Shown here in pieces: positions 32,807 to 42,805 of a stretch of DNA of 42,805 bases (the stretch's first letter is position 1; each line of letters opens with the position of its first letter). The position numbers were made by a program, and so were the translations under genes. The stretch is from Enterovibrio norvegicus DSM 15893 (GTDB taxonomy: Bacteria; Pseudomonadota; Gammaproteobacteria; Enterobacterales; Vibrionaceae): NCBI RefSeq assembly GCF_900115495.1, contig NZ_FOWR01000015.1, positions 1 through 42,805 of the forward strand, written 5' to 3'. The notes below the pieces were generated by a model that was not told where the DNA came from, made no database searches, and worked only from the letters and a program-made list of their open reading frames with translations.

Positions 32807-33700
32807 ATGAACACTCCCAAACGTGGATTGGGCAAAGGGCTAGATGCCCTCCTTGCGACGAGTGCGAAAGCACAAGCACGCGTCGACATGAATGTTGAGC
32901 GCCAGGAAGCCGTTAATCATAGTGAGTTACAACAATTGCCTTTGGCGGTTCTTCGTCCTGGTATGTATCAGCCACGACAAGAAATGGAACCAGAAGCCTT
33001 AGATGAATTGGCAGAATCAATACGCGCTCAAGGCGTGATTCAGCCACTCGTTGTTCGTAGAGTTGATGCACAGCAATATGAAATCATTGCTGGTGAGCGT
33101 CGCTGGAGAGCATCGAAAAAAGCGGGTTTGACCCACGTACCGTGTTTAGTGCGTGAACTGAATGACAAAGCCGCTAGCGCCATCGCGTTGATAGAGAACA
33201 TTCAACGCGAAGACCTCAATGCCATGGAAGAGGCAGAAGCCCTCAACCGATTAGTACAAGATTTCTCTCTGACTCACCAACAATTGGCTGAAGCATTGGG
33301 TAAATCCCGTACAACAATCAGCAATTTATTACGTTTAAACGGCCTCGAAGCCGGCGTGAAAAAGCTCTTATTTGGCCGCCAATTAGAAATGGGCCATGCG
33401 CGAGCACTCCTTTCATTGGAAGGTGAGTCGCAAATCGAAGCGGCGGTATTAGCGGTGAATAAAAAATTCACTGTGAGACAGATCGAAGCTTTGGTGAAAA
33501 AGATGCAAGCGCCAGATGTAGAGTCTGCAGCAAATCAACCTTCACCTCAGATACTGGAAGTGCAAGACAGATTGGCAGATAAACTTGGCACCAAGGTGAC
33601 GCTCTCACAAAGCCAAAGTGGCAGTGGGAAATTAGTCATCAGTTTTGACCAAAACGAAAAACTTATGCAAATTCTTGCAATTCTCGATAGAAAAGTGTGA
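32807..33700 (+). CDS. parB: Chromosome partitioning protein ParB (Spo0J)
   Basis: A 297-residue CTP-dependent clamp that loads at parS and spreads. The N-terminal ParA-interacting peptide KRGLGKGLDALL is at residues 5-16. The CTP-binding motif GERRWRA is at 96-102, with the neighbouring IENIQREDLNAMEEAEA. A helix-turn-helix (LTHQQLAEALGKSRTTISNLLRL) recognises parS. Five parS-like sites lie 9-15 kb to the left of oriC in this window. It is the last gene before the atp operon. Confidence 0.97.
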   Translation: MNTPKRGLGKGLDALLATSAKAQARVDMNVERQEAVNHSELQQLPLAVLRPGMYQPRQEMEPEALDELAESIRAQGVIQPLVVRRVDAQQYEIIAGERRWRASKKAGLTHVPCLVRELNDKAASAIALIENIQREDLNAMEEAEALNRLVQDFSLTHQQLAEALGKSRTTISNLLRLNGLEAGVKKLLFGRQLEMGHARALLSLEGESQIEAAVLAVNKKFTVRQIEALVKKMQAPDVESAANQPSPQILEVQDRLADKLGTKVTLSQSQSGSGKLVISFDQNEKLMQILAILDRKV

Positions 33701-33792
33701 TTTCACACGTTGAGATTTTGTTACATATTTTTGCTTACTGTGATCAGGTTACCCTGTTGTAAAATTTAGCCTCGCTTTTTGGAGCTATGAGA

Positions 33793-33820
33793 TTGCATTC
33801 AAAAGGGTGACCCGTATAAT
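33793..33820 (+). promoter_or_regulatory. ATP synthase operon promoter
   Basis: TTGCAT (33793-33798) and a perfect TATAAT (33815-33820) are separated by 16 bp, 58 bp upstream of the atpI start codon I favour. An alternative long atpI frame would begin within this promoter, which argues against that start. Confidence 0.6.
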
Positions 33821-33878
33821 TTTCGCAGTTTTCCCAGCACGACAAGTGCTACGAGGAAAGGAATCGAGGAACGAATAC

Positions 33879-34268
33879 ATGGTATCGACGCTCACGCGAC
33901 CAGGTCGCAAGCTTGCGAAAAGGTTGCTGCTGTTACAAGTGTGCGTCGTGTTAGCAACGGCAATCTTGATGGTGACCACCATCAATGTCGACTGGGGAAT
34001 TTCCGCACTCATTGGCGGTGGCATCTTTGTGGTAGCCAACGCAGCCTTTGCATTGTGTGCATTCCTGTTTAGTGGAGCAAGAGCGGCCAAGCTGGTTGTA
34101 GCATCTTTCTACAGCGGTGAAGTACTCAAAATTCTATTAACTGTCGTTTTATTCTCCGTTGTTTACCTGTATGCCGAGGTGGAACTTGTTCCCCTCAAAC
34201 TGACCTATTTGCTGGTACTTGGAATCAACATCCTCGCGCCAGTTTTATTCATTAACAACAACAAATAG
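33879..34268 (+). CDS. atpI: ATP synthase assembly protein AtpI
   Basis: A 129-residue membrane protein that helps assemble the c ring and is encoded first in the atp operon. Four hydrophobic segments are visible (starting near LLLLQVCVVLATAILMV, ISALIGGGIFVVANAAFALCAFLF, ILLTVVLFSVVYLY and LTYLLVLGINILAPVLF). I choose ATG 33879 (MVSTLTRPGRKLAKR), with GAGGA just upstream. The frame is open 24 codons further, but that segment overlaps the promoter. atpB starts 8 bp after it. Confidence 0.9.
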   Translation: MVSTLTRPGRKLAKRLLLLQVCVVLATAILMVTTINVDWGISALIGGGIFVVANAAFALCAFLFSGARAAKLVVASFYSGEVLKILLTVVLFSVVYLYAEVELVPLKLTYLLVLGINILAPVLFINNNK

Positions 34269-34273
34269 GATGA

Positions 34274-35086
<813 letters not shown>

Positions 35087-35131
35087 TACGTTTTTAAGTA
35101 AGCAACTTTTGTTAGACCTTCCGGCATATAG

Positions 35132-35413
<282 letters not shown>

Positions 35414-35456
35414 GTCGTCTGAATCGTACCTTTAGCCAACTAATGGAGGCGGTGTT

Positions 35457-35927
35457 GTGAATATCAACGCAACTCTAATCGGCCAGGCGATCGCTTTTAC
35501 CATGTTTGTTGTGTTCTGCATGAAATATGTATGGCCACCAATCATGCAAGCGATTGAGGAACGTCAGAAGAAAATTGCTGACGGTCTAGCGGCAGCTGAG
35601 CGTGCCGCAAAAGACCTGGATTTGGCCCAGGCTAATGCTTCAGATCAACTTAAAGAAGCAAAGCGTTCTGCAACTGAGATCATCGATCAAGCAAACAAGC
35701 GTAAAGCTCAAATTATCGACCAAGCCCGCGAAGAAGCTAACACTGAACGCGAAAATATCCTTAACCAAGGACAGGCTGAACTCGAAGCTGAACGCAACCG
35801 TGCCCGCGATGAACTGCGCAAACAAGTTGCAACTCTAGCCGTGATCGGTGCTGAGAAAATCCTTGAGCGCTCAATTGATGAGAACGCTCACCGAGATATT
35901 CTCGATAAAATCACTGCAGAACTTTAA
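35457..35927 (+). CDS. atpF: ATP synthase Fo subunit b
   Basis: A 156-residue peripheral stalk subunit: one N-terminal membrane helix ([20 protein letters not shown], residues 7-26), then a long charged helix rich in Ala, Glu, Lys and Arg that dimerises as a coiled coil and contacts delta at its C terminus. It starts at GTG 35457 with a GGAGG ribosome site. The length equals the E. coli b subunit. Confidence 0.97.
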   Translation: MNINATLIGQAIAFTMFVVFCMKYVWPPIMQAIEERQKKIADGLAAAERAAKDLDLAQANASDQLKEAKRSATEIIDQANKRKAQIIDQAREEANTERENILNQGQAELEAERNRARDELRKQVATLAVIGAEKILERSIDENAHRDILDKITAEL

Positions 35928-35942
35928 GAAGGAGGGGCAGAT

Positions 35943-36476
35943 ATGTCTGAACTGACTACCATCGCACGCCCCTACGCTAAAGCAGCCTTCGACCTTGCAG
36001 TAGAAAAAGGTGAGTTAGACCAGTGGTCTGAAATGCTTGCCTTTGCTGCTGAAGTCGCCCGTAACGAAACCATTGCAGATTTTCTCAGTGGCATGAATTC
36101 AGCGGAAAAGCTGACAGAAATTTTTGTTTCTGTATGTGGCGAACAGCTCAATGAACAAGGCCAAAACCTGATTAAGGTAATGGCCGAGAATGGACGCCTT
36201 GCAGCGTTGCCGGATGTATCTATTCAGTTCCTGGCGTTACGCCGTGAACTTGAAAAGCTAGTGGATGTTGAAGTCCTCTCAGCCATCGCGCTTAGCCAAG
36301 CGCAAATAGATGCTATTGCCAGCAAACTGGAAGCGCGCCTTGAGCGCAAAGTGAAGCTGAACTGTAGTGTAGACGAGACCCTGGTTGCCGGGGTTGTGAT
36401 TCGAGCTGGAGACTTGATCATTGATAACTCAGTAAGCGGCCGTGTCCGTAGACTGAGCGATGCATTGCAGTCTTGA
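35943..36476 (+). CDS. atpH: ATP synthase F1 subunit delta
   Basis: A 177-residue stator subunit linking the b dimer to the top of the F1 alpha-beta ring. The N-terminal [25 protein letters not shown] and C-terminal [28 protein letters not shown] are the two conserved regions of the OSCP/delta family. An AGGAGGGG ribosome site precedes ATG 35943. It follows atpF by 15 bp and precedes atpA by 16 bp. Confidence 0.97.
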   Translation: MSELTTIARPYAKAAFDLAVEKGELDQWSEMLAFAAEVARNETIADFLSGMNSAEKLTEIFVSVCGEQLNEQGQNLIKVMAENGRLAALPDVSIQFLALRRELEKLVDVEVLSAIALSQAQIDAIASKLEARLERKVKLNCSVDETLVAGVVIRAGDLIIDNSVSGRVRRLSDALQS

Positions 36477-36492
36477 TTTGGGGAATTGGAGC

Positions 36493-38034
36493 ATGCAACT
36501 TAATTCCACGGAAATTAGCGAACTAATCAAACAACGTATCGAAAACTTTAACGTTGTTAGTGAAGCTCGCAACGAAGGTACCATCGTGTCAGTCAGTGAC
36601 GGTATCATTCGTATCCATGGCCTTGCTGATGCGATGCAAGGTGAAATGATTGAACTACCAGGCAACCGCTTCGCGTTGGCGCTCAACCTTGAGCGCGACT
36701 CTGTAGGTGCGGTTGTTATGGGTCCATATGCCGACCTTCAGGAAGGCATGAAAGTAACCGGTACTGGTCGCATTCTTGAAGTGCCAGTAGGTCCTGAGCT
36801 ACTGGGTCGTGTGGTTAACACCTTGGGTGAACCTATCGACGGTAAAGGTCCGATTGAAGCAAAACTGACTTCTCCTGTAGAAGTGATTGCACCGGGCGTT
36901 ATCGCTCGTCAATCTGTTGACCAGCCAGTACAGACCGGTTACAAGGCAGTTGATGCCATGATCCCAATCGGCCGTGGCCAGCGTGAGCTGATCATCGGTG
37001 ACCGCCAGACAGGTAAAACTGCGATGGCTATCGATGCGATCATCAACCAGAAGAACTCTGGGATCTACTCTATCTATGTTGCTATCGGCCAGAAAGCGTC
37101 AACCATTGCTAACGTGGTTCGTAAACTGGAAGAGCACGACGCACTGAAGAACACCGTCGTTGTTGTTGCATCTGCTTCTGAAGCAGCGGCACTGCAATAC
37201 CTTGCACCTTATGCAGGTTGTGCGATGGGTGAATACTTCCGTGACCGTGGTGAAGATGCGCTGATCGTATATGATGATTTGTCTAAGCAAGCAGTTGCTT
37301 ACCGTCAAATTTCTCTATTGCTGCGTCGTCCACCAGGTCGTGAAGCATTCCCTGGTGATGTTTTCTATCTCCACTCACGTCTTCTAGAACGCGCTGCGCG
37401 CGTCAATGCTGACTACGTTGAGAAATTCACCAACGGTGAAGTGAAAGGCAAAACGGGTTCTTTGACCGCACTGCCTATCATCGAAACCCAAGCGGGTGAC
37501 GTATCTGCGTTCGTTCCAACCAACGTTATCTCGATTACCGATGGTCAGATCTTCCTGCAGTCCGAACTGTTCAACGCGGGTATTCGCCCAGCTGTTGACC
37601 CAGGTATTTCGGTATCTCGTGTAGGTGGTTCAGCACAAACCAAGATCATGAAGAAGTTGTCTGGTGGTATCCGTACCGCACTGGCGCAATATCGTGAACT
37701 TGCGGCGTTTGCTCAGTTCTCATCAGATCTTGATGAAGCAACGAAGAAGCAGCTGGATCATGGTCAAAAAGTGACCGAGCTGATGAAGCAGAAGCAATAT
37801 GCACCAATGTCTGTGTTTGAGCAGGGCTTGGTAATTTTTGCAGCTGAAAAAGGCTATTTGACTGACGTTCAGTTGGTGAAACTGGCTGACTTCGAAGCTG
37901 CTCTGCTTGCATTTGCTAAGGCGCAATATGCTGAGTTGGTTGCCCAGATTGAAGAATCGGGTAATTACAACGGCGAAATCGAAACGCAACTTGCTAAGTT
38001 GGTTGAAGATTTCAAGGCAACGCAAACCTGGTAA
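36493..38034 (+). CDS. atpA: ATP synthase F1 subunit alpha
   Basis: A 513-residue non-catalytic nucleotide-binding subunit. The P loop is GDRQTGKT (about residues 169-176), and the arginine-finger region VSRVGGSAQ is present. I choose ATG 36493 ([15 protein letters not shown]), 4 nt after a GGAG element, since the frame's 11 extra upstream codons overlap atpH and are not conserved. A strong hairpin follows before atpG. Confidence 0.98.
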   Translation: MQLNSTEISELIKQRIENFNVVSEARNEGTIVSVSDGIIRIHGLADAMQGEMIELPGNRFALALNLERDSVGAVVMGPYADLQEGMKVTGTGRILEVPVGPELLGRVVNTLGEPIDGKGPIEAKLTSPVEVIAPGVIARQSVDQPVQTGYKAVDAMIPIGRGQRELIIGDRQTGKTAMAIDAIINQKNSGIYSIYVAIGQKASTIANVVRKLEEHDALKNTVVVVASASEAAALQYLAPYAGCAMGEYFRDRGEDALIVYDDLSKQAVAYRQISLLLRRPPGREAFPGDVFYLHSRLLERAARVNADYVEKFTNGEVKGKTGSLTALPIIETQAGDVSAFVPTNVISITDGQIFLQSELFNAGIRPAVDPGISVSRVGGSAQTKIMKKLSGGIRTALAQYRELAAFAQFSSDLDEATKKQLDHGQKVTELMKQKQYAPMSVFEQGLVIFAAEKGYLTDVQLVKLADFEAALLAFAKAQYAELVAQIEESGNYNGEIETQLAKLVEDFKATQTW

Positions 38035-38040
38035 TGCGTA

Positions 38041-38062
38041 GAAGGCCGCTTATGCGGCCTTC
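38041..38062 (+). repeat. Intercistronic hairpin between atpA and atpG
   Basis: GAAGGCCGC (38041-38049), a TTAT loop and GCGGCCTTC (38054-38062) form a perfect 9-bp stem starting 6 bp after the atpA stop. No T run follows, so it is more likely an mRNA stability, processing or translation-spacing element than a terminator. Confidence 0.8.
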
Positions 38063-38080
38063 TGACAACGGAGAGTAACG

Positions 38081-40386
<2,306 letters not shown>

Positions 40387-40404
40387 GGGTTTTTAGGAGG
40401 CGAT

Positions 40405-40827
40405 ATGGCAGCGATGACCTTCCACCTGGATGTAGTAAGTGCAGAGAAACAACTGTTTTCTGGCCGTGCTGAATCTATTCAGGTAACTGGTAGCGAAGGT
40501 GAGCTTGGTATTTTCCCAAGTCACACCCCGCTGCTGACCGCCATTACGCCCGGCATGATCCGAATTACTAAACAACATGGCCATGAGGAAGTGATTTATC
40601 TTTCTGGTGGTACGTTGGAAGTACAACCAAGCACAGTGACTGTGCTTGCTGATACCGCGATTCGCGGTGTTGATTTGGACCAAGCTAAGGCGGAAGAAGC
40701 GAAGCGACGTGCTGAGGATCGTATCCTCAACAAGCACGGTGATATGGACTTCGCTCAGGCGGCCAGTGACCTGGCCAAAGCGATTGCCCAGCTACGAGTT
40801 ATCGAGCTGACGAAAAAGGCGCGCTAA
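40405..40827 (+). CDS. atpC: ATP synthase F1 subunit epsilon
   Basis: A 140-residue rotor subunit that couples gamma to the c ring and inhibits ATP hydrolysis. The N-terminal beta sandwich ([42 protein letters not shown]) and the C-terminal helical pair are complete. A perfect TAGGAGG ribosome site precedes ATG 40405. It is the last gene of the operon, closed by a terminator. Confidence 0.97.
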   Translation: MAAMTFHLDVVSAEKQLFSGRAESIQVTGSEGELGIFPSHTPLLTAITPGMIRITKQHGHEEVIYLSGGTLEVQPSTVTVLADTAIRGVDLDQAKAEEAKRRAEDRILNKHGDMDFAQAASDLAKAIAQLRVIELTKKAR

Positions 40828-40853
40828 TATCCGGCCGGATAAACAGCCAAAAT

Positions 40854-40882
40854 AAAAGGCGACCAATTAGGTCGCCTTTTTT
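40854..40882 (+). terminator. atp operon terminator
   Basis: AAAAGGCGACC (40854-40864) pairs with GGTCGCCTTTT (40870-40880) around a 5-nt loop, with T6 in total at the 3' side. Confidence 0.92.
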
Positions 40883-41038
40883 ATCACTAAAGATTCTCAC
40901 TTCGTCGATTTATTGAGACAGAGTGACGGAAATCTTTCTTATTCTTAATAATTTGAATCCCGTTCCCTGATCGAAATCGCTACAATACACATCAATTATA
41001 GTTGAAGTTGATACTGAGCAATAAGGATACCTCTTCTC

Positions 41039-42400
41039 ATGAATTTCAGTGCCGTCATTCTGGCCGCGGGCAAAGGCACCCGTATGTATTCAAATTTACC
41101 AAAGGTGCTTCATACCCTTGCGGGCAAGCCTATGGTGAAACACGTTATCGATACCTGTTGTTCATTGGGTGCCCAGCAGCTTCATTTGGTCTACGGACAT
41201 GGCGGCGATGACATGAAAGCGGTGTTGTCTCAAGAGCCAGTTAATTGGGTATTGCAGGCAGAGCAGCTGGGTACTGGGCACGCGGTTGATCAGGCTTCCA
41301 GTGAGTTCCAAGATGAAGAGCAAGTCTTGGTGCTGTACGGTGATGTTCCGCTTATCAGCGAGCAAACGATTGAGAACTTGCTTGATGCGCAGCCAGACGG
41401 TGGTATCGCGCTTTTGACCGTCGTGCTTGACGACCCATCGGGTTACGGCCGTATTGTTCGTCGTAATGGCCCTGTTGTGGCCATTGTCGAAGACAAAGAT
41501 GCGTCACAAGAGCAAAAGCTGATCAAAGAAATCAATACCGGTGTGATGGTTGCAACTGGCCGAGACCTACGCCGTTGGTTGTCAGCGCTGAACAATGAGA
41601 ATGCGCAGGGTGAATATTACCTCACGGACGTGATTGCTATCGCTCACAATGAAGGCCGTGCAGTTGAAGCCGTACACCCAGAAAGTGCGATTGAAGTTGA
41701 GGGTGTTAACAACCGTATTCAATTGGCACGTCTTGAGCGTGCTTTCCAAGCGGCACAAGCTGAAAAGCTATTGGAAAGTGGCGTGATGTTGCGTGACCCA
41801 GCGCGTTTCGACCTTCGTGGCCAACTTCAATGTGGTACGGATGTCGAAATCGACGTGAATGTCGTTGTCGAAGGTAAAGTGACCTTGGGCGATAACGTGG
41901 TTATCGGCGCGGGTTGTGTACTAAAAGATTGTGAGATCGATGATAACACCGTTGTTCGTCCTTACAGCGTGATTGAAGGTGCGTCTGTTGGTGAAGATTG
42001 CACTGTGGGTCCATTTGCGCGTTTACGCCCTGGTGCGGAGCTGGTGGGAGACTCTCACGTAGGTAATTTCGTTGAAGTGAAAAATACCCGACTAGGTAAG
42101 GGGTCAAAAGCTAACCACCTAACATACCTCGGTGATGCTGTGATTGGCGATCATGTGAATATTGGTGCGGGCGCAATTACCTGTAACTATGATGGTGCAA
42201 ACAAACATAAAACCATTATTGAAGATGATGTGTTTGTTGGGTCTGATACTCAGCTTATCGCACCTGTTACGGTCAAAAAAGGCGCGACAATCGGTGCTGG
42301 CACCACACTAACCAGTGATGTCGCGGAAGGACAGCTTATTATCACCCGTGCCAAAGCACGTGCTTTTGATGGTTGGACTCGGCCTGTTAAGAAGAAATAA
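41039..42400 (+). CDS. glmU: Bifunctional UDP-N-acetylglucosamine pyrophosphorylase / glucosamine-1-phosphate acetyltransferase
   Basis: A 453-residue enzyme making UDP-GlcNAc for peptidoglycan and LPS. The N-terminal uridyltransferase has LAAGKGTRM (residues 8-16) and a conserved YGDVPL. The C-terminal left-handed beta helix shows hexapeptide repeats and the acetyltransferase region [25 protein letters not shown]. It starts with ATG 41039 ([11 protein letters not shown]), downstream of a weak AAGGA. A TACAAT at 40981-40986 may be its -10, but no good -35 is seen. It follows the atp operon, as in many gammaproteobacteria, and has its own terminator. Confidence 0.97.
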   Translation: MNFSAVILAAGKGTRMYSNLPKVLHTLAGKPMVKHVIDTCCSLGAQQLHLVYGHGGDDMKAVLSQEPVNWVLQAEQLGTGHAVDQASSEFQDEEQVLVLYGDVPLISEQTIENLLDAQPDGGIALLTVVLDDPSGYGRIVRRNGPVVAIVEDKDASQEQKLIKEINTGVMVATGRDLRRWLSALNNENAQGEYYLTDVIAIAHNEGRAVEAVHPESAIEVEGVNNRIQLARLERAFQAAQAEKLLESGVMLRDPARFDLRGQLQCGTDVEIDVNVVVEGKVTLGDNVVIGAGCVLKDCEIDDNTVVRPYSVIEGASVGEDCTVGPFARLRPGAELVGDSHVGNFVEVKNTRLGKGSKANHLTYLGDAVIGDHVNIGAGAITCNYDGANKHKTIIEDDVFVGSDTQLIAPVTVKKGATIGAGTTLTSDVAEGQLIITRAKARAFDGWTRPVKKK

Positions 42401-42414
42401 CGCCTGTCATGCAT

Positions 42415-42444
42415 AAAAAAACACCGCAAAAGCGGTGTTTTTTT
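42415..42444 (+). terminator. glmU terminator
   Basis: AAAAAAACACCGC and GCGGTGTTTTTTT form a 13-bp stem (42415-42427, 42432-42444) with an AAAA loop; the arms provide T7 in transcription direction. Confidence 0.92.
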
Positions 42445-42484
42445 ATTGAAGCGATTAAATCGCCATCAAACGAAAAATAGGGGG

Positions 42485-42513
42485 TTGACGGCTTTCTGAA
42501 TCCGCAATACTAT
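42485..42513 (+). promoter_or_regulatory. tRNA cluster promoter
   Basis: TTGACG (42485-42490) and TACTAT (42508-42513) are spaced by 17 bp and followed by a GC-rich discriminator (ACGCGCC) before the first tRNA at 42526. This is a stable-RNA promoter layout. Confidence 0.75.
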
Positions 42514-42525
42514 ACGCGCCTCAGT

Positions 42526-42600
42526 TGGGATATCGCCAAGCGGTAAGGCAGCGGCTTTTGATGCCGCCATTCCCTGGTTCGAATCCAGGTATCCCAGCCA
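42526..42600 (+). tRNA. tRNA-Gln (TTG)
   Basis: A 75-nt cloverleaf with encoded CCA. The acceptor arms TGGGATA and TATCCCA pair. The anticodon stem GCGGC/GCCGC encloses loop TTTTGAT with anticodon TTG. The T arm contains GGTTCGAATCC. It is first in a rightward Gln-Arg-Leu cluster that continues to the window edge. Confidence 0.97.
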
Positions 42601-42603
42601 AAT

Positions 42604-42680
42604 GCGCGCGTAGCTCAGCTGGATAGAGTACCTGGCTACGAACCAGGCGGTCGGAGGTTCGAATCCTCCCGCGCGCACCA
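42604..42680 (+). tRNA. tRNA-Arg (ACG)
   Basis: A 77-nt cloverleaf with encoded CCA. The acceptor GCGCGCG pairs with CGCGCGC. The anticodon stem CCTGG/CCAGG encloses CTACGAA with anticodon ACG, expected to be edited to ICG by TadA. It lies 3 bp after tRNA-Gln. Confidence 0.97.
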
Positions 42681-42716
42681 TCTTTTCTCTTTTGAGAGAG
42701 ATGAGAGAAACAAAAT

Positions 42717-42801
42717 GCGGAAGTGGCGAAATTGGTAGACGCACCAGATTTAGGTTCTGGCGCCGCAAGGTGTGAGAGTTCAAGTCTCTCCTTCCGCACC
42801 A
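42717..42801 (+). tRNA. tRNA-Leu (TAG)
   Basis: An 85-nt class II tRNA with a long variable arm and encoded CCA. The acceptor GCGGAAG pairs with CTTCCGC. The anticodon stem CCAGA/TCTGG encloses TTTAGGT with anticodon TAG. The 36-bp spacer after tRNA-Arg is rich in GAGA/TCTC and can form a small hairpin, possibly a processing site. Confidence 0.97.
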
Positions 42802-42805
42802 TATT

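Noticed and set aside
33807-33878. 24-residue extension of AtpI
   Set aside because: It would begin inside the promoter and lacks a ribosome site; ATG 33879 has one and gives the family length.
40830-40842. TCCGGCCGGA palindrome after atpC
   Set aside because: Short, no T tract, and the true terminator lies 15 bp downstream.

Overview
This window is the chromosomal replication-origin region of a gammaproteobacterium, most likely a member of the Vibrionaceae. The evidence is gene order and protein identity: rrn promoters / hemG-trkH-yigZ / fadBA / glyQS / avtA / gyrB-recF-dnaN-dnaA / rpmH-rnpA-yidD-yidC / mnmE / mioC / oriC / mnmG-rsmG-parAB / atpIBEFHAGDC / glmU / tRNAs follows the origin of Vibrio chromosome 1 closely. 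I cannot name the genus from sequence alone.

Layout. 1-270 holds tandem, leftward rRNA-operon promoters (P2 then P1 reading from the left edge); the rRNA genes lie outside the window. 363-3051 is a leftward yigZ-trkH-hemG cluster in which yigZ is frameshifted. 3231-6720 is the rightward fadBA beta-oxidation operon, with a FadR-like operator and a terminator. 6962-10564 carries an acuI-type reductase, a LysR regulator, a candidate small-RNA locus, tusA, a small membrane protein, and the manganese exporter mneA behind a yybP-ykoY riboswitch. 10924-13924 is glyQS. 13998-16725 contains avtA, three parS sites and a decayed alpha/beta-hydrolase gene. 16851-22862 is the leftward dnaA-dnaN-recF-gyrB operon, with two more parS-like sites inside recF. 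23412-29046 runs rightward: rpmH, rnpA, yidD, yidC, mnmE, an unusual membrane protein with a degenerate GGDEF domain, and mioC. oriC occupies about 29090-29350. To its right are mnmG, rsmG, parA, parB, the complete F1Fo ATP synthase operon, glmU and a Gln-Arg-Leu tRNA cluster.

How it fits together. The origin, its initiator (dnaA, with a DnaA box upstream), the clamp (dnaN), the gyrase B subunit, and the whole centromere system (ParA, ParB and five parS-like sites) sit within about 20 kb. Most highly expressed genes (rrn, gyrB, atp, tRNAs) point away from oriC and so run with the fork. The rpmH-mioC block is the exception and runs toward the origin, as in relatives.

Most of the window is conserved core genome. 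The departures worth checking are the GGDEF-like gene between mnmE and mioC, the yigZ frameshift at a CUU-UAG site, the orphan terminator at 9065-9089, the hydrolase pseudogene among parS sites, and parS sites constrained within recF codons. I found no CRISPR array, insertion sequence, prophage or defence system.
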